Origin: Promicromonospora umidemergens
GTDB taxonomy: Bacteria > Actinomycetota > Actinomycetes > Actinomycetales > Cellulomonadaceae
Reading direction: 5' to 3'
Length of the DNA stretch: 64,000 bases
Assembly (NCBI RefSeq): GCF_024171995.1
Contig: NZ_JAMTCT010000008.1
Span: 62,001 to 126,000 of the forward strand
In this document: piece by piece, positions 17,342-24,398 of the stretch
How positions within the stretch are numbered: position 1 is the first letter of the stretch
How the letters are laid out: each line of letters starts with the position of its first letter
Made by a program: the position numbers and the translations under genes
The notes under the pieces: generated by a model
The model's database searches: none
Seen by the model: only the letters and a program-made list of their open reading frames with translations
What the model was told of the DNA's origin: nothing

Positions 17342-18721
17342 TCACGCGACCTTGGGGCCGCAGCGCATGCCGATGTAGACGCAGGCAGTGCCGTCCGGCA
17401 GCGTGGAGAAGACGACGGGGATGTAGTCCTCGCTGAACGCCGCGCCCACCCCCGTGCCGGCGAACACCGTCTCCGTCACCGGCACGAGGTCGCACTCCAA
17501 GGGCTCCGAGAAGTCCCTCATGCCGCCGACGAACTCGTACACCAGGTGGCCCGCGCCGTCCCGCTCGGTCACGGTGATGACCACGCCCTCGCGCTGATAG
17601 GTGCCGACGAGGCGTCCGTAGTCCACGGCCGGCGGCTCGGCCGGCGGTGCGAAGGGTTCGGGCATCGTCACGTCGGCCAGCTCGGCGAGGAGCTCCCGGT
17701 AGAGCGCCGCGTACAGCTCGCGCGCACCGCCGCCGTTGGTCAGCAGCGCCACCGCGACACCCGCCGACGGCACGACGCGCAGGTAGGCGTACTGCCCGAT
17801 GGAGGCGCCGTCGTGCCCGTAGCCCTGGACGCCGTTCCAGTCGTACAGGGTCCAGCCCAGGCCCCAGCCGTCGGCGCTGACCGTCCACTTGTCGGGGGAG
17901 TCCACCACCCGGCGCTGCATCAGCGCGACCGTCTCCGCGGAGAGCACCCGCGTGCCGTCCTGCGCCACGCCGCCGTCGAGGTGCATGCGCGCGAGCCGGG
18001 CGAGGTCCCCGGCGCTGGCGATGACCCGGCCGTACGGGCCTGCCGAACGCGGCATCAGGTCCCAGGACGGCGCGGGGTCCGGGTCCTGGCCGGCCTCGCC
18101 AAGGTGGCCCATCGCCGCACGGAACCGCAGCGCCTCCTCGGGCAGCGTCATGGTGTGCGTGAGGCCGAGCGGGGTCAGGAGCAGGTCCTTGAGCGCCTCG
18201 TCCCAGACCTTGCCGGTCACCACCTCGATGATGCGGCCGAGCACGTTGTAGCCGACGCTGCTGTACGAGATCGCCGTGCCCGGCGGGCAGTCGAGCGCCA
18301 CGTCCTTCGCTGCCTCGACGTACTTGGCCAGGCAGTCGTCGCCGCGGCCGCTGTCATGGTTGAAGTCGCAGGTGAGGCCGCTCGTGTGGCTGAGCAGCTG
18401 GCGCGTGGTGATCACCTTGGTCGCCTCGGCGTCGGCCACCGAGAAATCCGGGAGCACGTCCACGACAGGAGTGTCCAGGTCCAGCTTGCCGGACTCGGCG
18501 AGCCGCATGATCAGGGTGGCCGTGTAGACCTTGGCGATCGAGCCCATCTGGAAGACGGAGTCGGTGGTCGCCTCCACGCCCGTCCCGCGGTGCAGCACGC
18601 CGCTGGCCAGCTCGTGGACCGTCCCGTCCACGACGAGCGCCAGGGATGCGCCGGGGACGTGGTGCTCGGCGCGCAGCTCGTCGAGGCGGGCCTGCCAGTG
18701 GGCGAGATCGGTCATGTTCAT
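17342..18721 (-). CDS. Beta-lactamase-fold serine hydrolase (class C / D-Ala-D-Ala peptidase type)
   Basis: 459 residues. The SxxK motif is GSIAK (about residue 60), a Tyr-containing YSSVGYN motif is near residue 150, and the third motif is GHDGAS (about 310). A C-terminal lipocalin-like extension follows. There is no signal peptide, so it is probably cytoplasmic and an esterase or peptidase rather than an antibiotic-hydrolysing enzyme. Start: ATG 18719-18721 is close to GAGGGAGA, and the ATG two codons later has better spacing. The gene is divergent from a TetR gene with a shared operator-like palindrome. Confidence 0.85.
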   Translation of the reverse strand: MNMTDLAHWQARLDELRAEHHVPGASLALVVDGTVHELASGVLHRGTGVEATTDSVFQMGSIAKVYTATLIMRLAESGKLDLDTPVVDVLPDFSVADAEATKVITTRQLLSHTSGLTCDFNHDSGRGDDCLAKYVEAAKDVALDCPPGTAISYSSVGYNVLGRIIEVVTGKVWDEALKDLLLTPLGLTHTMTLPEEALRFRAAMGHLGEAGQDPDPAPSWDLMPRSAGPYGRVIASAGDLARLARMHLDGGVAQDGTRVLSAETVALMQRRVVDSPDKWTVSADGWGLGWTLYDWNGVQGYGHDGASIGQYAYLRVVPSAGVAVALLTNGGGARELYAALYRELLAELADVTMPEPFAPPAEPPAVDYGRLVGTYQREGVVITVTERDGAGHLVYEFVGGMRDFSEPLECDLVPVTETVFAGTGVGAAFSEDYIPVVFSTLPDGTACVYIGMRCGPKVA

Positions 18722-18732
18722 TTCTCCCTCGA

Positions 18733-18787
18733 TGCGTACGGCGTTCCCTTAGTGCGAACACTGTACGCACAGCGGAACGCTGTACGC
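18733..18787. promoter_or_regulatory. Nested palindromic operator for the divergent TetR gene
   Basis: The inner palindrome is GTGCGAACA, one central C, TGTACGCAC (18752-18770; one mismatch between half-sites). Outer arms 18733-18747 and 18773-18787 (TGCGTACGGCGTTCC and its inverse, one mismatch) are centred within one base of the inner palindrome. Its position between the hydrolase and TetR starts fits autoregulation and control of the hydrolase. Confidence 0.65.
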
Positions 18788-18849
18788 AAGGCGCGTACGG
18801 TGTGCGCTAGCCTGAGGTCGAAGAGGCGCGACGAGAGGAAGTGGGCTGC

Positions 18850-19575
18850 ATGCCGGTCGACCCGAAGGTGCCCGGATCGGTGTGGACCCGTCCGAGCCGC
18901 CCGCAGCGGGAACAGCTGACGCGAGAGCAGATAGTGGCCGCCACGATCGAGCTGCTGGACGCAGAGGGCGTCGGGACGCTCAGCATGCGCAAGCTCGGCA
19001 CGCGCCTGGATGCTGCCGCGACGTCGCTCTACCGGCACGTGGCCAACAAGGACGAGCTGATGGAGCTCGTCGTGGACGACATCTACGGCGAGCTCGAGAT
19101 CCCGGCGGCCGGCGGCCCTGCCGACTGGCGTGCGGCCACGACCCGCGCCGCGGCCGGTCTGCGGGCGATGGCCCTGCGGCATCCCTGGATCGCCCCCGAG
19201 CTCGGCCAGGCGGGCCTGGCGCACGTCGGGCCCAATACCATGCGGGTGTCGTCGGAGCTGCTCGCGCTGTTCGAGGCGGCAGGCTTCCCCGCGCAGGAGA
19301 AGGACCGGGCGATGGGGACCCTGATGGCCTACGTCATCGGCATCGCGACCTCGGAGGCTGCGTACCTCTCGCTGATCGCCCGCAGCGGCAGGACGGAGAG
19401 CGAGTGGGTGGCGGACCAGCGCCCCCGCTTCGACGAGGCGTCCCAGGAACATCCGCGGCTGCGCGAGGGGAGCTCCGCCCGGCAGGACGTGAACCCGAAG
19501 AAGATTCGCGACGACGACTTCGCGTACGGGCTCGATCGGATCCTGGACGGCCTGGCGGCCCGGCTCGACGCCTGA
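18850..19575 (+). CDS. TetR-family transcriptional regulator
   Basis: 241 residues from ATG 18850, chosen over the in-frame GTG at 18841 because GAGAGGAA is correctly spaced only for the ATG. The N-terminal helix-turn-helix has LTREQIVAATIELLDAEG, LSMRKLGTRLDAAATSLYRHV and NKDELMELVVDDI. The C-terminal domain is of the TetR_C class found in tetracycline-repressor-like regulators. It likely controls the divergent serine hydrolase. Confidence 0.9.
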   Translation: MPVDPKVPGSVWTRPSRPQREQLTREQIVAATIELLDAEGVGTLSMRKLGTRLDAAATSLYRHVANKDELMELVVDDIYGELEIPAAGGPADWRAATTRAAAGLRAMALRHPWIAPELGQAGLAHVGPNTMRVSSELLALFEAAGFPAQEKDRAMGTLMAYVIGIATSEAAYLSLIARSGRTESEWVADQRPRFDEASQEHPRLREGSSARQDVNPKKIRDDDFAYGLDRILDGLAARLDA

Positions 19576-19671
19576 ACGACTCCAGTTCTGAACCTCCGGT
19601 CGTACTTTTCCACAGGCGTCGCCTGATGGACGAGAACGACCCGGGGATTCGTGGCAGGCTGTGCGCCATGT

Positions 19672-19686
19672 TGAGAACGACTCTCG
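19672..19686. promoter_or_regulatory. Degenerate Zur-box-like sequence upstream of the ATP-grasp gene
   Basis: TGAGAACGACTCTCG lies 31 bases before the ATP-grasp start. It shares the TGAGAAC half-site with the two clear Zur boxes at 22500 and 22539 and has GAGA/TCTC inner arms, but the right half is imperfect. Binding is a hypothesis only. Confidence 0.35.
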
Positions 19687-19716
19687 TTCGCGCCCGCCTC
19701 GACGGAGGGTGCTGAC

Positions 19717-20988
19717 GTGGCGAACCTGCTCATGATCGAGAGCTGGCTGCAGTCCACCGGCCTGATGCTCCCGCCCCTGCTGCGCGACGGCGGCCACCAC
19801 TACGTCCTGGTGACCCGCGACCCCGACCTCTATCGCCTGCCGGACGGCGAGCCCCATCCCGTCCTGGCGCTCGCCTCCGATGTGGTGGTGGCCGAGACCA
19901 ACGACGACGCCGCGCTCGTCGCCGCGGCCCGGGCGGTGGCGGCCCGACGGCGGATCGACGGCGTGCTGACGACCTGTGACTACTACCTGCCGGCGGTCGC
20001 GCTGGTCGCCGAGGAGCTGGACCTGCCCGGCGCGCCGGCCGACGTGCTGCACACCGCTACGCGCAAGCACCTGGTGCGCCAGGTGCTTGCGGCCGCGGGA
20101 GTGCCGGACGTGCCGTTCGCGGTGGCCGCGACCTGGGACCAGGCGCACAAGGCGGCCGCCGATCTCGGCTATCCGCTGGTGGTCAAACCCGTCGACATGA
20201 ACTCCGGGACCGGCGTGCGCAAGGTGCTGGACGAGGCAGGGCTCGCCGTCGCCTTCGCCGAGGCTGCGGCGCCCGAGCGCAACACCCGCGACCAGCGGCT
20301 GGAGCGGCTCGCGCTGCTCGAGCGCGTCCTGGACGGGCCGGAGTTCAGCGTGGAGTCCGTGACCAGGGACGGCGTCACGCGGGTGCTCGGCATCACCGCG
20401 AAGTCGGTCGCCGAGCCGGGCGTCGACGGGGGTTCCGGTTTCGTCGAGTCGGGGCACCTGTTCCCGGCCCCGCTCGCACCGGACGAGCGCGACGCGATCG
20501 AGCGGCACGTCGTCGCGGTGCTGGGCGCCGTCGGGCTCACGCACGGCATCAGCCATACGGAGGTGCGGGTCACCGCGAGCGGGCCGCGGCTGATCGAGCT
20601 GAACCCGCGCCAGGGCGGCGGCTACATCTTCGAGCTGGTGCGCCTGGTGACGGGCTTCAACCCGCTGCAGGTCCTGGTGGACCTGGCGCTCGGCCGCGAG
20701 CCGGTGCCCGGTCCGTCCGCCGCGAAGAGCGCGGCGGTCACGTTCCTGCTGCCGGCGTCCGACGGCGTCGTGCGCGAGGTCCGGGGCGCGCAGCGCCTGG
20801 CCGACGACGACCGCGTGCTCAGCCACGAGACGCCGTCGGCCGGTCGCGTGGTGCGCCCGGGGGACAACAACGAGCGCATCGGCCACGTCCTGGTCGCGGA
20901 CCCGCGGGGTCAGGACGCGAAGACCTGGTCGGACGAGCTCGCGTCCGCCGTGACCGTCCGCCTCGACACGATGGTCCGGACCCCCTGA
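19717..20988 (+). CDS. ATP-grasp ligase family protein
   Basis: 423 residues from GTG 19717, with GGAGGG seven bases upstream. The pre-ATP-grasp region is followed by the ATP-binding part (YPLVVKPVDMNSGTGVRKV, about residues 150-168) and the metal-binding segment RLIELNPRQGGGYIFELV (about 290). This is the biotin-carboxylase/D-Ala-D-Ala-type ATP-grasp fold that joins a carboxylate to an amine. The substrate is unknown. It converges on the alternative ribosomal protein cluster and carries a possible Zur site upstream, so a role in zinc limitation (for example a metal chelator) can be proposed but not shown. Confidence 0.8.
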   Translation: MANLLMIESWLQSTGLMLPPLLRDGGHHYVLVTRDPDLYRLPDGEPHPVLALASDVVVAETNDDAALVAAARAVAARRRIDGVLTTCDYYLPAVALVAEELDLPGAPADVLHTATRKHLVRQVLAAAGVPDVPFAVAATWDQAHKAAADLGYPLVVKPVDMNSGTGVRKVLDEAGLAVAFAEAAAPERNTRDQRLERLALLERVLDGPEFSVESVTRDGVTRVLGITAKSVAEPGVDGGSGFVESGHLFPAPLAPDERDAIERHVVAVLGAVGLTHGISHTEVRVTASGPRLIELNPRQGGGYIFELVRLVTGFNPLQVLVDLALGREPVPGPSAAKSAAVTFLLPASDGVVREVRGAQRLADDDRVLSHETPSAGRVVRPGDNNERIGHVLVADPRGQDAKTWSDELASAVTVRLDTMVRTP

Positions 20989-21003
20989 CCGAGCCACAAC
21001 AAA

Positions 21004-21028
21004 CGCCCCGGCGCTGAGCGCCGGGGCG
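21004..21028. terminator. Strong hairpin between convergent ATP-grasp and rpmF genes
   Basis: An 11-base GC-rich stem with a TGA loop (CGCCCCGGCGC, loop, inverse). It lies 15 bases after the ATP-grasp stop and 15 before the rpmF stop, so it can serve both directions. There is no long U tract. Confidence 0.8.
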
Positions 21029-21042
21029 TCGTGCGTGTGGTG

Positions 21043-21213
21043 TCAGTCCGGGACGACCAGTCCGCGCCGGACGGCGGGAACCAGCCGGGCCGGGACCTTG
21101 ACCTGGCGCCCGTCCACGGTGGTCGTCAGGACGAGCTCAGGCACCTGGGCCTTCCACTGCGAGCGCCGGGCTCGCGTGTTCGACCGGGACATCTTTCTCT
21201 TGGGGACCGCCAT
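21043..21213 (-). CDS. rpmF: Ribosomal protein bL32, cysteine-free paralogue
   Basis: 56 residues. The start [17 protein letters not shown] is the conserved L32 N terminus. The C-terminal half contains no cysteine, unlike zinc-binding L32. It is the last gene of the six-gene minus-strand cluster under the Zur boxes. Zinc-free paralogues replace zinc-containing ribosomal proteins during zinc starvation in mycobacteria and streptomycetes. Confidence 0.9.
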   Translation of the reverse strand: MAVPKRKMSRSNTRARRSQWKAQVPELVLTTTVDGRQVKVPARLVPAVRRGLVVPD

Positions 21214-21255
21214 GACGGCCTCCTTTCTGTCGGAACTCCGTCAGGAGCGCTGAGG

Positions 21256-21423
21256 TCAGCGCTCCTCGCGGAAGTCCACGTGCTTGCGGGCGACGGGGTC
21301 GAACTTGCGCAGGACGAGCCGGTCGGGGTCGTTGCGCCGGTTCTTCCGGGTGACGTAGGTGAACCCGGTGCCCGCCGTCGAGCGCAGCTTGATGATCGGC
21401 CGGAGGTCTACGCGCGAGGCCAT
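21256..21423 (-). CDS. rpmG: Ribosomal protein bL33, cysteine-free paralogue
   Basis: 55 residues ([20 protein letters not shown], then [14 protein letters not shown]). It has the L33 core [17 protein letters not shown] without CxxC pairs. Its ATG shares one base with the L31 stop (TGATG), so translation is coupled. Confidence 0.93.
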   Translation of the reverse strand: MASRVDLRPIIKLRSTAGTGFTYVTRKNRRNDPDRLVLRKFDPVARKHVDFREER

Positions 21424-21731
21424 CAGCTACCGCCCTTGCTGTCGTCGGTGGTGTTGGTGCTGCCGTGCTTGGCGTAGCGCTGCCGGAACTTCTCGACGCG
21501 ACCGGCGGTGTCGACCACGCGGGCCGACCCGGTCCAGAACGGGTGGCTCGCGCTGCTGATCTCGACGTCGACCACGGGGTACGTGTTGCCGTCGGTCCAC
21601 TCGATGGTGGCCGTCGGGCGCCCGGGGCCGGAGTCCGTGTCAGCCGCGAGCGTGGAGCGGGTCAGGAACGTGAATCCTGCGCTCGCGTCCCGGAACACCA
21701 CGGGGCCGTAGGTGGGGTGGATGTTCTTCAT
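21423..21731 (-). CDS. rpmE2: Ribosomal protein bL31 type B, zinc-independent
   Basis: 102 residues beginning [15 protein letters not shown] with the type B signature [27 protein letters not shown]. It lacks the Cys cluster of zinc-type L31 (RpmE). The C-terminal tail is rich in Ser/Thr/Asp. It is part of the Zur-controlled cluster. Confidence 0.95.
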   Translation of the reverse strand: MKNIHPTYGPVVFRDASAGFTFLTRSTLAADTDSGPGRPTATIEWTDGNTYPVVDVEISSASHPFWTGSARVVDTAGRVEKFRQRYAKHGSTNTTDDSKGGS

Positions 21732-21747
21732 GACTTGCTCCTCTCGC

Positions 21748-21870
21748 TCAGCCCTGGCGCGCCTTCCAGCGCGGGTTGAGCTTGTTGATCACGAACGTCT
21801 TGCCGCGCCGGCGCACTACCTTCGCGCCGGGCTTGCTCTTCAGGGAACGCAGGGACGCGCGAACCTTCAT
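21748..21870 (-). CDS. rpmJ: Ribosomal protein bL36, cysteine-free paralogue
   Basis: 40 residues starting [20 protein letters not shown] and containing [18 protein letters not shown], the YkgO-like L36 that lacks the CCHC zinc site. A good ribosome binding site (AAGGAGTGGCAC) precedes the ATG. Confidence 0.93.
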   Translation of the reverse strand: MKVRASLRSLKSKPGAKVVRRRGKTFVINKLNPRWKARQG

Positions 21871-21922
21871 GTGCCACTCCTTGGATGGTGAACCTGGGTC
21901 GGGACGAGTCGCCAGCGGGCGT

Positions 21923-22228
21923 TCACCAGCTGGACTTCGTCACCCCGGGCAGCTCGCCCCGGTGCGCCATGTCGCGCAGCCGGATGCGGGACAGGCCGAA
22001 CTTGCGCGAGTACGCGCGGGGCCGGCCGTCCACGACGTCGCGGTTGCGCAGCCGCGTGGGGCTGGCGTCGCGCGGCTGCTTGGCCAGCTCGCTGACGGCG
22101 GCGGCGCGCACCGTGGGGTGCAGCTCCAGGTTCCGGATGATGCCGCGCAGCTCGGCGCGTCGCTCGGCGTACCGGGCGACCACCTCGCGGCGTCGGACGT
22201 CGGCGGCGATCTTGGACTTCTTGGCCAT
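21923..22228 (-). CDS. rpsN: Ribosomal protein uS14, zinc-independent long form
   Basis: 101 residues starting [20 protein letters not shown], with C-terminal [20 protein letters not shown] and no CxxC pairs. This is the long C-minus form, replacing the short zinc-type S14. Its ATG shares one base with the rpmB stop. Confidence 0.95.
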   Translation of the reverse strand: MAKKSKIAADVRRREVVARYAERRAELRGIIRNLELHPTVRAAAVSELAKQPRDASPTRLRNRDVVDGRPRAYSRKFGLSRIRLRDMAHRGELPGVTKSSW

Positions 22229-22464
22229 CAGACCTTCTCCCCTCGGGCGAGGATCTGGGCCACGACCACGTCGATGCCCCGGCGATCGATGGTCTTGATG
22301 CCCTTGGCACTCACACGCAGCGTGACGTTGCGGCCGAGCGACGGAACCCAGTAGCGCTTCTTCTGGATGTTCGGGTTGAACCGGCGCTTGGTACGCACGT
22401 GGGAGTGCGAGACCGAGTGGCCGAAGCCTGGCACGGTGCCCAGCACCTGACATCTGGCTGACAC
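22228..22464 (-). CDS. rpmB: Ribosomal protein bL28, zinc-independent paralogue
   Basis: 78 residues from GTG 22462-22464 ([20 protein letters not shown]), with AGGAGG at correct spacing. A longer in-frame upstream start would run through the Zur box, so it is rejected. L28 signatures are [18 protein letters not shown] and [11 protein letters not shown]. Only one Cys remains of the zinc site. It is the first gene of the cluster. Confidence 0.93.
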   Translation of the reverse strand: MSARCQVLGTVPGFGHSVSHSHVRTKRRFNPNIQKKRYWVPSLGRNVTLRVSAKGIKTIDRRGIDVVVAQILARGEKV

Positions 22465-22499
22465 ATGACCTCCTGTGACGACGGACTGACCGCCGTGAG

Positions 22500-22514
22500 T
22501 GAGAACCGTTCTCA
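22500..22514. promoter_or_regulatory. Zur box in front of the alternative ribosomal protein cluster
   Basis: TGAGAACCGTTCTCA is a perfect 15-base palindrome with one central base, matching the actinobacterial Zur consensus pattern. It lies 36 bases upstream of the rpmB GTG start. Zinc-loaded Zur should repress the six-gene cluster. Confidence 0.85.
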
Positions 22515-22538
22515 TAACGCGCTACAGTGAACCAGAAC

Positions 22539-22553
22539 TGAGAACGGTTATCA
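22539..22553. promoter_or_regulatory. Zur box in front of the CobW-like gene
   Basis: TGAGAACGGTTATCA is a Zur-type palindrome with one mismatch, 35 bases upstream of the CobW-like ATG. With the box at 22500 it makes a bidirectional zinc-responsive control region. Confidence 0.82.
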
Positions 22554-22587
22554 ATAATTCCCGGCTGGGCCGGGGCGAGGAGGCAGC

Positions 22588-23709
22588 ATGTACCGAACCG
22601 GAAAGAACCGCGGAACCATCCCCGTGAGCGTCCTGGCCAGCAGCGACCCCGTGCTGCGCGACTCCGCACTCTTCGGCCTCCTCATGGACGCCCCCGGAGT
22701 CGTCGCCGTACGGCACGACATCAGCACCGACCACCTCCGGCGCGTCGTCCTCGACGCCACCGGCGTCATCGAGGACGTGATCGTGCCGCTCGAGCACGCC
22801 TGCCTCTCCTGCGCCGTCCGCGAGGACGCAGTCCCCACCATCGCCCGCCTCGCCCGCGACGGCCGCTGGACCCAGGTCCTGCTCGCCCTGCCCGTCAGTG
22901 CCGAACCTCTGCCCGCCGCCCGCGCCCTCGCGGTCGAGGCCGAACCTGGGGGAGCGCTCGACCACACCCGCGTCGCCACCTCCTTCACCATCGTCGACGT
23001 CGACACGCTCCACCAGGACCTCTTCGGCGACGACACCCTCGTCGAACGCGGCCTCGAGCTCACCGCCGACGACGAACGCTCGGTCGGCGAGGCGCTCGCG
23101 GCGCAGATCGAGCAGGCGGACCTGGTGGTCGTCTGCGGGAGCGAGCAGCTGTCAGCGACGACGTCGGGCCTGCTCGACCGCCTGCGCGGTGCCGGGACGC
23201 GCCGCGTCGACGGGTTGCACGCGCTGTCGGCGGCCGATCTGGCCGCCGCCACACACTCGCCGGCCCACGCCGAGCGCAGGGCTCACCCGCTGGGCGCCCG
23301 CGTGGTCAAGGGTCCGGGCAGCTCGCCCGACGACCGGAGCTGGACGCTCGAGCTGCGCTCGTCGCTGCCGTTCCACCCGGAGCGGCTGCTGGACCACATC
23401 GAGGAGCTGAGCACCGGCGGCCTGCGGGCCCGCGGCGTGTTCCACGTCGCCGACCGGCCGGGCCTCGCCTGCCTGTGGGACGGCGCGGGCGGGCAGCTCG
23501 CCGTCGCCGACCTGGGGCCGTGGTCAGAGGTGTGCGCGGGGACGAAGCCGCACACGCGGATCGTGGTGGTGGGGGTGGCCGACGACCGGCAGCGGCTGCG
23601 CGAGGCGTTCCACGCGGCGCTGTGCACGCCCGAGGAGGTGGCCGCCGGAGTCGAGTGGCTGTGGCGCGAGGACCACCTGGCGCCGTGGCTGGGTGCCCGG
23701 ACCGTCTGA
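22588..23709 (+). CDS. CobW-like protein of the zinc-starvation regulon, degenerate P-loop
   Basis: 373 residues, ATG preceded by GAGGAGGCAGC. The CobW family metal motif is CLSC (in [13 protein letters not shown]), and the C-terminal CobW_C-like domain includes [15 protein letters not shown] and [10 protein letters not shown]. At the N terminus, where CobW GTPases have GxxGxGKT, this protein reads [13 protein letters not shown], so the Walker A is lost. The same is known for Rv0106-type actinobacterial members. It is probably a zinc chaperone-like factor acting in the cytoplasm together with the alternative ribosomal proteins. Zur control is inferred from the box upstream. Confidence 0.85.
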   Translation: MYRTGKNRGTIPVSVLASSDPVLRDSALFGLLMDAPGVVAVRHDISTDHLRRVVLDATGVIEDVIVPLEHACLSCAVREDAVPTIARLARDGRWTQVLLALPVSAEPLPAARALAVEAEPGGALDHTRVATSFTIVDVDTLHQDLFGDDTLVERGLELTADDERSVGEALAAQIEQADLVVVCGSEQLSATTSGLLDRLRGAGTRRVDGLHALSAADLAAATHSPAHAERRAHPLGARVVKGPGSSPDDRSWTLELRSSLPFHPERLLDHIEELSTGGLRARGVFHVADRPGLACLWDGAGGQLAVADLGPWSEVCAGTKPHTRIVVVGVADDRQRLREAFHAALCTPEEVAAGVEWLWREDHLAPWLGARTV

Positions 23710-23725
23710 TCCTCCGTTGAGCGGG

Positions 23726-24250
23726 TCAGCGGGGGCGGAGGTAGGCGGCGGTCCGCGGGCGGACGCCGTCGGGTCGCGTCCAGCTCGCCGGGCCCGCTGC
23801 CACGCGTACCCAGCCGAGCCGTTCGTACAGGCGGATCGCGGGGCCGCCGTCGTCGACCACGTCGAGCACGAGGCGTCGACCGCGCCGGGCTGGCATGTCC
23901 TCGGCCCGCTTCAGGAGGGCGGCGGCCACCCGTGTGCCGCGCGCCGCGGGCGTGACGAACAGGCGGCTCACGCCCGCGAGCCCGGTCACGGGGACGCCTG
24001 CGGCCTCCGCGAGCTCGGCTGCGAACTCGACCTTGCCGCCGTCGACGAGGATGATGTGGCCGACGATCTCGCCGTCGGCCAGGGCCACCCACCCGTCGAG
24101 CGTGCCGGGGGGCGTGAGCCAGGCGGTCGGGTCGTCCGGCCAGACCATCGGGTAGCCGTCGCGCTCATGGACCAGCCGCAGCGCCTCCGCCACCCGGTCG
24201 AGGTGGGCGGCATGGCGCGGGGCGATCATGAGGTCGGGCACGGGGCTCAA
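23726..24250 (-). CDS. GNAT-family N-acetyltransferase
   Basis: 174 residues. GNAT motifs run from GWVALADGEIVGHIILVDGG to the acetyl-CoA loop SRLFVTPAARGTRVAAALLKRAE (R/Q-x-x-G-x-G/A type) and the C-terminal VVDDGGPAIRLYERLGWVRV. It acetylates a small molecule or protein amine; the substrate is unknown. It converges with the CobW-like gene. Confidence 0.88.
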   Translation of the reverse strand: MSPVPDLMIAPRHAAHLDRVAEALRLVHERDGYPMVWPDDPTAWLTPPGTLDGWVALADGEIVGHIILVDGGKVEFAAELAEAAGVPVTGLAGVSRLFVTPAARGTRVAAALLKRAEDMPARRGRRLVLDVVDDGGPAIRLYERLGWVRVAAGPASWTRPDGVRPRTAAYLRPR

Positions 24251-24398
24251 GGTAGCTGACGGCTGGAGGGGGTTGGTGCCCGGTTGTTCGGGTGTGGATG
24301 AACCTCGGATCCGTGCCTATTTTTGCTGTCTGACCAGCATGTCTTCCCTTAACCTGACTCCTCGGGAATATCGTGCATGTCGGGCAGGAGGGGTGCGC

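Noticed and set aside
22465-22515. Longer rpmB start at 22515
   Set aside because: The extension would overlap the Zur box; the GTG at 22464 has AGGAGG in place and gives the family's usual N terminus.
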